Position numbers and translations under genes: made by a program. Shown piece by piece: positions 1 to 4,116 of a stretch of DNA of 5,044 nucleotides. Numbering within the stretch: position 1 is the first letter of the stretch; each line of letters opens with the position of its first letter. Location: contig JAGGYZ010000149.1 in NCBI GenBank assembly GCA_021162285.1, forward strand, positions 1 to 5,044. The letters run 5' to 3'. Under the pieces are notes generated by a model that saw only the letters and a list, made by a program, of their open reading frames with translations, was not told where the DNA came from and searched no databases. The stretch is from Candidatus Fermentibacteraceae bacterium. GTDB taxonomy: Bacteria > Fermentibacterota > Fermentibacteria > Fermentibacterales > JCC-6.

Positions 1-171
1 AAAGCCTTCTGTAATTATTCTTGGTGTGGATACTATGGTTATGGACAACAACGATGCAGAGCAGCGTCATGGAGTACAGCCCACTTACAAAAAGGTGAAG
101 GGATTTCAGCCTCTCCAGTTGAACTGGAAGGGCTACTTTGTGGATGCAGTATTCCGTGGCGGTAAGAAGCA

Positions 172-220
172 TAACGAAGCTACAAGATCACAAGCATGCA
201 CCGAGCGATAGCACGCAGCA
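172..220 (+). mobile_element. Small insertion element, copy 1 (49 bp, with AGCA direct repeat)
   Basis: This segment interrupts the IS1380 transposase codon CAC between KK and SNYGD. AGCA at 168-171 recurs at 217-220, so the net insertion is 49 bp and shifts the frame by +1. Its order is T, AACGA (173-177), a 19-nt middle (178-196), then TGCACCGAGCGATAGCACG (197-215). Copy 2 at 849-898 has the same 5' AACGA and an identical 19-bp 3' core but an unrelated middle. Copies on both sides of a shared 4-bp repeat suggest transposition or site-specific recombination. The ends are not inverted repeats, so this is not a classical MITE. I do not recognise the element. Confidence 0.8.
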
Positions 221-848
221 CAGCAATTATGGTGACACCGTTCAGAAGATGATAACCCATGTAGTCAAGCAAATCCGCAAACACTACAGTAAAGATGTTC
301 CAATCATTCTCAGGTGTGATGCCGGTTTTTTTGATCAGAAGCTGTTCAGATGTTTTCAGGGACTTGATATCGGCATTCTCTGCGGAGGCAAGCACTACGC
401 CGATATCAATGAGCTTGCCGGTAGTGTAAAGCTGGAACACTGGGAACAGTACAAGAAGGGTGAAGGAGAAAAGGCCAGAGTCTGGTCTTACTATGAATTC
501 GGAGATCGCCGTGGAACCTGGAAGATAGATGAATTTCTCAGAGCGTTTTACTGTACCCAGGAGACAGAAGAGAACGGACAGTACCTGATGGAGTTTGTAA
601 AGCATGACTCGATCATTTACACAAATCTTGGCATGGGTCGCAAAATTGATGAGCAACTCATCAATACCGGTCATGGTGATATGCTGAAGGCTGGAATGAT
701 TATCGAAACCTATTTTGGCAGAGGTAACGATGAGCTTGTGAACCGGGCATTCAAGAATTTTGTCTCACAGAAACTGCCATTTAAGCGTTTCAACATGAAT
801 GCAACCTATTACTACCTGTCAATGACAGCATTCCTGCTGCTTGAAGCA

Positions 849-898
849 CAACGACTGAGTATTATTTCCGGGAGTGCACCGAGCGATAGCACGAAGCA
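849..898 (+). mobile_element. Small insertion element, copy 2 (50 bp, with GAAGCA direct repeat)
   Basis: Second member of the pair, splitting the transposase between LLEA and FKHDVCYD. GAAGCA at 843-848 recurs at 893-898, giving a net 50-bp insertion that shifts the frame by +2. Its order is C, AACGA (850-854), a 20-nt middle (855-874), then TGCACCGAGCGATAGCACG (875-893). The middle shares no obvious similarity with that of copy 1. Both pre-insertion sites read GAAGCA, which suggests a target preference. The core could form only a weak GTGC/GCAC hairpin (874-877 with 889-892). The orientation is the same as in copy 1. Confidence 0.8.
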
Positions 899-1047
899 TT
901 TAAGCATGATGTCTGTTATGACATCATTCCAGTATCATCCTACTCCACCACGGTACGCAGACAATTATTCGACAATGCCGGAAAAATAATCAGGAAATCC
1001 CGATATACGATCCTAAAAGTCACGCTCTCAATAATGCAAAGACTGAT

Positions 1048-1059
1048 ATGGTTGGACCA
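1048..1059 (+). repeat. Subterminal inverted repeat, right end of the IS1111-type element (downstream of the transposase)
   Basis: ATGGTTGGACCA is the exact reverse complement of 2449-2460. It lies 3 bp inside the element end. The adjacent minus-strand TTGACT (1059-1064) overlaps it by one base. Confidence 0.92.
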
Positions 1060-1064
1060 GTCAA
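1059..1064 (-). promoter_or_regulatory. Outward -35 half of a circle-junction promoter
   Basis: On the minus strand this reads TTGACT, five of six bases of the sigma70 -35 consensus, pointing out of the element's right end. In the inserted form it has no partner supplied by the element. When the ends are joined in a circle it sits 17 bp from CATAAT in the left end (2459-2464). Assembly of a promoter at the circle junction to drive the transposase is known for IS110/IS1111 elements. The spacing is read from the sequence; activity is inferred. Confidence 0.7.
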
Positions 1065-1119
1065 GGGGAGATAGACCTTTTCTTTGTTTTTTCCTTGTTT
1101 TTCCCTTCTCTCAAGGGAC
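1065..1119. other. Pyrimidine-rich spacer between guide RNA and right end
   Basis: The plus strand is strikingly T-rich (1077-1105), so the transposase strand is A/G-rich. It includes a CCCTT-5-AAGGG hairpin (1103-1117) immediately beyond the guide-RNA closing stem. On the minus strand this hairpin is followed by A residues, not U, so it is not an intrinsic terminator for the RNA. It might cap or protect its 3' end. No coding is seen. Confidence 0.5.
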
Positions 1120-1292
1120 CAGCAGCTGGTGTCAGTCAATCGACGGTCTGATCATACTGATATCCGCGGGTTGGTTACCGCATTTCATTTATTCGTCTGG
1201 GGTTACCTCAATCTAGAACCGTGCATACAGAACGCTCTGCGCACATAGTCTTTTCGAGGATTTCCCATACCTGATGATAACACCAGCTGCTG
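1120..1292 (-). ncRNA. Candidate seeker/bridge guide RNA of the IS1111-type element
   Basis: The segment lies 10 bp downstream of the transposase stop, on the same strand. Its ends are perfect 13-bp complements (1280-1292 and 1120-1132), forming a closing stem around ~147 nt. Read 5' to 3', loop A has an outer stem GGG-AAAU-CCUC/GAGG-UAA-CCC (1256-1266 with 1199-1209), a 5' guide AAAGACUA (1253-1246), an inner hairpin (1245-1221) and a 3' guide GGUUCUAG (1220-1213). Loop B has a stem GACG/CGUC (1194-1197 with 1142-1145), an inner hairpin GCGG/CCGC (1178-1181 with 1166-1169), and AUAUCAG (1163-1157) on its 3' side. Loop A fits the target-binding loop and loop B the donor-binding loop of known guide RNAs, and the length is close to the ~177 nt of the IS621 bridge RNA. 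It has no recognised promoter of its own, so processing from the transposase mRNA is possible. Folding was done by eye. Confidence 0.75.
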
Positions 1293-1301
1293 ATCCGTTC
1301 A

Positions 1302-2387
1302 TTATATACTCTGTCCTATCGCCCAGATAAAGCCTGCAAGTTCTCTTGCAACGGCAACGCATACTTTGTTCTTAGGTTTACCGCTCATCAGTAACTTCAT
1401 GTACTTGCGGTGCAGTCTTTCCTGGGCCTTCCAGGCAATGTCCTGTACCTTCTTCGGCAGTTTTTCGTTCCTGAGTGTGATAGCCCGGGATTTGCTTGGT
1501 TTGTGTCTGTAATGCCAGGCAGCCTCAACAAGCAACCGTCTGACGGTGACATTTCCGCATCTGGTAATAGAACCCCTCTTCTCCCTCTGGCCTGAAGAAT
1601 GTTCAGAGGGTACCAGACCTACATATGACATGAACTTGCCAGCAGTTGAAAACCTTCTTAGATCACCTGCTTCGGCTGCTATGGCCACCGCTGAAATAAA
1701 GGCGATACCCCGTAAGCCCTGCAGGTATTCAACCAGCCCGTTCTGTTTCCAATGTTTACTGTGGAACTTGAGATCCTCTCCAACATTAGCAACCCTTTCG
1801 TCAAGCAACTGTACCTGCCTCAGATAATCAGAAAGGGTCACATTATCTGCTTCCTCGGTGAATTTCTGGGAACGGATCCATTCCATGTGAGTTGCAACCC
1901 AGTGTGTTTTTCGGGGATATACATGCCCTTTGCGAAGAAGAAACTGATTCAGCTGCTGCCTTGCCTTAAGCCGGGCAATCCTGGCGTCTTCCCGAAGCCT
2001 CACAAGATTCCTGATGCTTTCTGTGACCTCATCGGGAACCCATACCTCTGTGAGGTCTCCCGAACGGAGGTAGTGGGCAAGATTTTCTGCATCAAGTCTG
2101 TCGGTCTTGACCCTCTTACCGCTTTGTTTCGGAATCATTGAGGGGGCTATGATCTTGCAGTCGATACCCGCTGCCGTTAATGCACGGTAGACCGTGTAGC
2201 CTCCAGGCCCTGCCTCGTAACAGCACCTGACACTCCTGCTGGGCCCGAGCTTGCTTATCTGCCTGATGAGCTTACCATTCTCCCCGGGAATGGAAGCCAA
2301 AATCCTTGCGGGTTCACGCCCCTCCTCGGCAACCGCAATCTTGATGCTGTCCTTATGGACATCCAAGCCTACATATCTTATTAACAC
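1302..2387 (-). CDS. IS110-family (IS1111-subgroup) DEDD transposase/recombinase
   Basis: A 361-residue RNA-guided DNA recombinase that would excise the element as a circle and insert it at a site chosen by its guide RNA. The N-terminal RuvC-like domain has the family tetrad: D9 (in VGLDVHKD), E58 (in CCYEAGPGGY), D96 and D99 (in KTDRLDAENLA). A helical linker covers about residues 120-215. The C-terminal Transposase_20 domain runs from about LQGLRGI (222) through FMSYVGLVPSE to SSGQREKRGSITRCGN (264-279); the Ser in SSG is the expected nucleophile that acts with the DEDD site. Length is within the family's range and no motif is missing. The start is GTG (2385-2387), preceded by GAAGGG at about 9-nt spacing; no better start agrees with the VGLDVHK beginning. 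Expression probably depends on the circle-junction promoter. The gene points against the surrounding IS1380 transposase. Confidence 0.95.
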   Translation of the reverse strand: MLIRYVGLDVHKDSIKIAVAEEGREPARILASIPGENGKLIRQISKLGPSRSVRCCYEAGPGGYTVYRALTAAGIDCKIIAPSMIPKQSGKRVKTDRLDAENLAHYLRSGDLTEVWVPDEVTESIRNLVRLREDARIARLKARQQLNQFLLRKGHVYPRKTHWVATHMEWIRSQKFTEEADNVTLSDYLRQVQLLDERVANVGEDLKFHSKHWKQNGLVEYLQGLRGIAFISAVAIAAEAGDLRRFSTAGKFMSYVGLVPSEHSSGQREKRGSITRCGNVTVRRLLVEAAWHYRHKPSKSRAITLRNEKLPKKVQDIAWKAQERLHRKYMKLLMSGKPKNKVCVAVARELAGFIWAIGQSI

Positions 2388-2389
2388 AA

Positions 2390-2455
2390 TGGACCACCCT
2401 TCTGGTTGACAAATACTGACAAGGGTAAGGTACCCTGATCAGAGGTGGTGGTCCA
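2390..2455 (-). promoter_or_regulatory. Transposase leader with stem overlapping the ribosome binding region
   Basis: On the minus strand, GGTGGTCCA (2398-2390), just before the GTG start, is the perfect complement of TGGACCACC (2455-2447) in the left end. Pairing would bury part of the GAAGGGTGG ribosome binding region. Between the arms are a GGGTA-AGG-TACCC hairpin (2423-2435) and the palindrome CTGATCAG (2435-2442). Transcripts entering from outside would contain the whole 5' arm. A transcript from the circle-junction promoter would start close to or within it. Translational control is inferred. Confidence 0.45.
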
Positions 2456-2460
2456 ACCAT
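2449..2460 (+). repeat. Subterminal inverted repeat, left end of the IS1111-type element (upstream of the transposase)
   Basis: TGGTCCAACCAT is the exact reverse complement of 1048-1059. It lies 7 bp inside the element end; the unequal 7/3-bp extensions are typical of IS1111-type ends. Confidence 0.92.
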
Positions 2461-2464
2461 TATG
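2459..2464 (-). promoter_or_regulatory. Inward -10 half of a circle-junction promoter
   Basis: On the minus strand this reads CATAAT, five of six bases of TATAAT, directed at the transposase gene. Its -35 partner (TTGACT, 1059-1064) is at the other end of the element. Fourteen bases from the right end plus three from the left end give a spacer of exactly 17 bp when the ends are joined. Confidence 0.7.
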
Positions 2465-2467
2465 TCT

Positions 2468-2528
2468 AGAGTTCGATACCCTCTGGGAACGCTGTAACAA
2501 CCCACCAATAAAATTCATCTGGCCCTGA
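2468..2528 (+). pseudogene. IS1380-family transposase, C-terminal remnant
   Basis: Beyond the IS1111-type element the reading frame resumes as EFDTLWERCNNPP and ends at TGA (2526-2528). The first base completes the codon begun at 1043-1044, so MQRL joins EFDTLWER without a gap. The LWERCNNPP ending is what I recall for this branch of IS1380 transposases. Only 20 codons lie here; the rest is at 2-1044. Confidence 0.88.
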
Positions 2529-2678
2529 ACTGAGCCACCGTCAGATCGGCACGCTTTGAGTAAAAGCAGACGCATAGTTGTGTCCTTAAATACTCTATAT
2601 ACCGGGGCAGGAACAATATGTGTGTGATTTGCTCTTCATTTTGCCGAAATGGTTCGCCTGCTGCAGAAAAATATAATC
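2529..2678. other. Non-coding remainder of the IS1380 element and flank
   Basis: This stretch follows the IS1380 transposase stop and must contain that element's right terminal inverted repeat. The left end is outside the window, so the repeat cannot be identified by comparison. No convincing gene, RNA or terminator is visible. Confidence 0.5.
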
Positions 2679-2707
2679 TTGACTGTAAATCAACAGGAAG
2701 TTATGGT
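2679..2707 (+). promoter_or_regulatory. Possible sigma70-type promoter for the TauE/SafE gene
   Basis: TTGACT (2679-2684) is followed after 17 bp by TATGGT (2702-2707), matching five and four consensus bases. It lies about 110 bp upstream of the start codon, leaving a leader in which I see no recognised riboswitch. Confidence 0.35.
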
Positions 2708-2799
2708 TCTAAGAGTGAAAATAACTGGAATCGCTCAGTTTAGGCAATTGTTATCAGGACTACCCAAATATGCATACATGAGGAAGTTTATAGTAAATC

Positions 2800-2807
2800 G
2801 GAGAAGG
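2800..2807 (+). promoter_or_regulatory. Ribosome binding site deciding the TauE/SafE start
   Basis: GGAGAAGG ends 7 nt before ATG 2815. A second ATG at 2811 is out of frame and closer than optimal, so 2815 is preferred. Confidence 0.7.
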
Positions 2808-2814
2808 TAAATGC

Positions 2815-3633
2815 ATGGATTCTGTCACTGCAATTATTGTACTGTTTATGATAGCTTTCGCCAGCGAATTTGTAGATTCCTCCCTGGGTATGGGTTATGG
2901 AACCACATTGACACCATTGTTGTTGATAATGGGTTACAGTCCACTTGTGGTTGTGCCCGCAATACTCACCTCCGAACTCATTACGGGAGGCCTGGCCGCC
3001 TTTCTGCATCACCGGGAAGGTAACGTTGTATTCGATTTTCGAAACGATCCGAATCACAGACTCATTAAACAATTCAGATTACTGGGTTACATGCCACGGT
3101 CAAACTCTTCAAAAATCGCCCTTGTCCTCGCGCTTTGCAGCCTTGTAGGAGCGGTTATAGCTGTCTTTGTGGCCGTGAATATTCCCAGGACGTACCTCCA
3201 GGTTTTCATAGGCTTGATGGTTTTTTCAATGGGTATTCTTATCTTACTGAAAAGGAATTCAAAACCATTCTTTTCCTGGAAAAAAATAGTTGGGCTTGGA
3301 GTTCTGGCGGCCTTTAACAAGGGGCTTTCCGGAGGAGGTTATGGCCCTCTAGTTACCTCGGGACAGATACTTTCAGGAGTTAATACGAAGAGTTCCGTTG
3401 CCATAACATCCCTGGCCGAAAGCTTTACCTGCTTTGTGGGAGTATGTACTTTCCTTCTTGTCGGGGCGAAATTCGACTGGAATATCACCCTTCCTCTGCT
3501 TGCCGGGGCCGTAGCTTCGGTGCCTCTGTCAACAAAGGTTGTAAAAAAGATGAAAGTGAAGCGTTTCACAGTCATCGTTGGAACGGCTACGGTTGTTCTT
3601 GGGCTTTTCACACTGTACAAGGTTATTTACTGA
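2815..3633 (+). CDS. TauE/SafE-family (DUF81) membrane exporter
   Basis: An integral membrane protein of the sulfite exporter TauE/SafE family. Characterised members move sulfite, sulfoacetate or related small anions outward across the inner membrane; the substrate here is unknown. The 272 residues match the family's usual length. The two halves carry the expected paired glycine-rich motifs: SSLGMGYGTTLTP (about 22-34) and NKGLSGGGYGPLVTSG (168-183). About eight hydrophobic segments are visible: 4-20, 33-62 (probably two spans), 101-121, 126-146, 156-178, 195-217, 224-239 and 251-268. A charged loop at 65-100 (HHREGN to PRSNSS) separates the first spans from the next. The short basic stretch KKMKVKR (244-250) should face the cytoplasm. 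It stands alone, with no sulfur-metabolism gene beside it. The stop overlaps the end of a doubtful minus-strand ORF. Confidence 0.9.
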   Translation: MDSVTAIIVLFMIAFASEFVDSSLGMGYGTTLTPLLLIMGYSPLVVVPAILTSELITGGLAAFLHHREGNVVFDFRNDPNHRLIKQFRLLGYMPRSNSSKIALVLALCSLVGAVIAVFVAVNIPRTYLQVFIGLMVFSMGILILLKRNSKPFFSWKKIVGLGVLAAFNKGLSGGGYGPLVTSGQILSGVNTKSSVAITSLAESFTCFVGVCTFLLVGAKFDWNITLPLLAGAVASVPLSTKVVKKMKVKRFTVIVGTATVVLGLFTLYKVIY

Positions 3634-3998
3634 TAGTAAACGCTGAGTATGTAGTCCTGTGTTGTCTGTGATATCTTTCTCACATTCTCATGCCTGTTTG
3701 ACCTTGGAGGTATTGCACCGAGACCATGAGAATGAAAATAACACTGGAGAGTTCTGGAATCAACAATCCTCTCCGAGGAAAGCTTATCTGTCAGGGACTG
3801 AAAATCTCCCTCCAGTAGTAGAAAAATAGACACTACAAGAGGTTCCGTTCGCTTGCAGCACACCTTTGTGACAAGCATTCCCGCATCTGCCTCAGCAAGA
3901 ATCGCCACTATCTCTGCTGATACAAAGACTGACGAGATCAGGAGATTTGAAATTGCAGTTGAATTCCAACGATGCTGCGATCTATCCTCCGTAAGCAC
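3627..3998 (-). pseudogene. Doubtful ORF, possibly a decayed small protein with ACT/ferredoxin-like fold
   Basis: An open minus-strand frame of 123 codons, convergent with the exporter and overlapping its stop by 7 bp. The middle reads like a real protein: a helix-like EIVAILAEADAGMLVTKV, a strand-like PLVVSIFLLLEGD and a helix-like FQSLTDKLSSE. This helix-strand-helix order loosely recalls small ACT-like domains such as those of NikR C-termini or TM1266-type regulators; I infer this from pattern only. The predicted start (GTG, 3996-3998) has no ribosome binding site. A GGAGG on the minus strand (3990-3986) is followed by no in-frame ATG, GTG or TTG at usable distance, while a neighbouring frame reads ATA then DRSIVGIQLQFQ before a stop. 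That would fit a gene with a lost start and a frameshift. It may equally be non-coding. Confidence 0.3.
3683..3734. repeat. 10-bp perfect inverted repeat with 32-nt loop
   Basis: CATTCTCATG (3683-3692) and CATGAGAATG (3725-3734) are exact reverse complements about 50 bp after the exporter's stop. No T-run follows on the plus strand, and the loop is long for an intrinsic terminator. The loop holds TGCACCGAG (3714-3722), the first nine bases of the small-element core. Function unknown. Confidence 0.5.
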
Positions 3999-4042
3999 AG
4001 GTTGACACCGGCAGCGTATATGATTTTCTCTATTATCGTACT

Positions 4043-4084
4043 ATTCTACATTAAGCAAGTAGAATCATCCTTGACATTCTACAT
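4043..4084 (+). promoter_or_regulatory. Operator-like array of ATTCTAC repeats
   Basis: ATTCTAC occurs at 4043-4049, inverted as GTAGAAT at 4059-4065, and again direct at 4076-4082; the outer copies extend to ATTCTACAT. Outer copies are 33 bp apart, close to three helical turns. The third copy starts on the last base of the TTGACA -35 box. A dimeric regulator binding here would block that promoter. No regulator gene is adjacent except perhaps the doubtful ORF upstream. Confidence 0.5.
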
Positions 4085-4099
4085 CAGCAGAGTTAAAGT
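4071..4099 (+). promoter_or_regulatory. Probable sigma70-type promoter for the DUF4143 ATPase gene
   Basis: A perfect TTGACA (4071-4076) is followed after 17 bp by TAAAGT (4094-4099; four of six bases). Transcription would start very near the ribosome binding site at 4106, giving a short leader. Confidence 0.5.
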
Positions 4100-4105
4100 T
4101 CAAGC

Positions 4106-4111
4106 AGGAGG
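4106..4111 (+). promoter_or_regulatory. Ribosome binding site deciding a GTG start
   Basis: AGGAGG ends 5 nt before GTG at 4117-4119. No in-frame ATG lies nearby, and KRILEKQLLAW is a typical beginning for the ATPase family, so GTG is the start. Confidence 0.75.
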
Positions 4112-4116
4112 TTGTT

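Larger units (their letters stand above)
2..1044 (+). pseudogene. IS1380-family transposase, main fragment (5' end outside window), broken by two small insertions
   Basis: DDE transposase of an IS1380-type insertion sequence. Frame 2 reads a VDTMVMDNNDA block (first catalytic Asp region) and GFQPLQLNW up to KKH. Coding continues in frame 3 from 221 with RCDAGFFDQ (second Asp), CGGKHYADI and the Glu-containing ETYFGRGNDELVNRAF. It returns to frame 2 from 899 with FKHDVCYDIIPVSSY and IIRKSRYTILKV. The frame changes coincide with a 49-bp insert (after 171) and a 50-bp insert (after 848); taking both out gives a continuous frame. Read from the N-terminus, the gene stops inside insert 1 (TAG, 209-211). 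The upstream ~100-150 residues expected for the family lie outside the window. The fragment stops at 1044 where the IS1111-type element is inserted and resumes at 2468. Family assignment rests on remembered motif resemblance and is strong; the gene as it stands is surely non-functional. Confidence 0.9.
1045..2467 (-). mobile_element. Complete IS110-family (IS1111-subgroup) insertion sequence
   Basis: The 1423-bp element carries one minus-strand DEDD transposase gene. It has perfect 12-bp inverted repeats that are subterminal (1048-1059 and 2449-2460), lying 3 bp and 7 bp inside the ends; subterminal repeats define the IS1111 subgroup. The dinucleotide CT occurs at both junctions (1043-1044 and 2466-2467), as expected for recombination at a two-base core; equivalent boundaries are 1043-2465. 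Removing the element joins ATGCAAAGACT to AGAGTTCGAT and restores the IS1380 transposase frame (MQRL-EFDTLWER). That fixes the ends independently of family rules. The non-coding part is short upstream of the gene (2388-2467) and long downstream (1045-1301), the IS1111 arrangement for the guide RNA. All parts look intact, so it may still be active. Confidence 0.93.

Noticed and set aside
180..674. Minus-strand ORF of 164 codons
   Set aside because: It lies antisense to recognisable IS1380 transposase sequence and shows no family motif of its own.
172..898. CRISPR array or simple tandem repeat suggested by the two 19-bp repeats
   Set aside because: There are only two copies, 678 bp apart, each inside an insertion flanked by target repeats, with coding sequence between them.
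1103..1117. CCCTT/AAGGG hairpin as an intrinsic terminator
   Set aside because: On the minus strand it is followed by A residues, and on the plus strand the T-run precedes the hairpin.
1034..1216. Plus-strand 60-codon ORF starting MQRLIWLDQ
   Set aside because: Its first few codons are the IS1380 transposase, and the rest is read-through into the IS1111-type end and guide-RNA region.
1410..2141. Three plus-strand ORFs across the IS1111-type transposase
   Set aside because: They are antisense shadows of a complete DEDD transposase with all catalytic residues.
2381..2575. Minus-strand 64-codon ORF upstream of the transposase
   Set aside because: It spans the element boundary and the IS1380 remnant, so it is an accidental frame created by the insertion.
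2529..2680. Attempt to place the IS1380 right inverted repeat
   Set aside because: The left end is outside the window, so any choice of terminus would be a guess.
2788..3620. Minus-strand and other-frame ORFs over the exporter gene
   Set aside because: The plus-strand TauE/SafE frame has the paired glycine motifs and membrane spans; the others have none.
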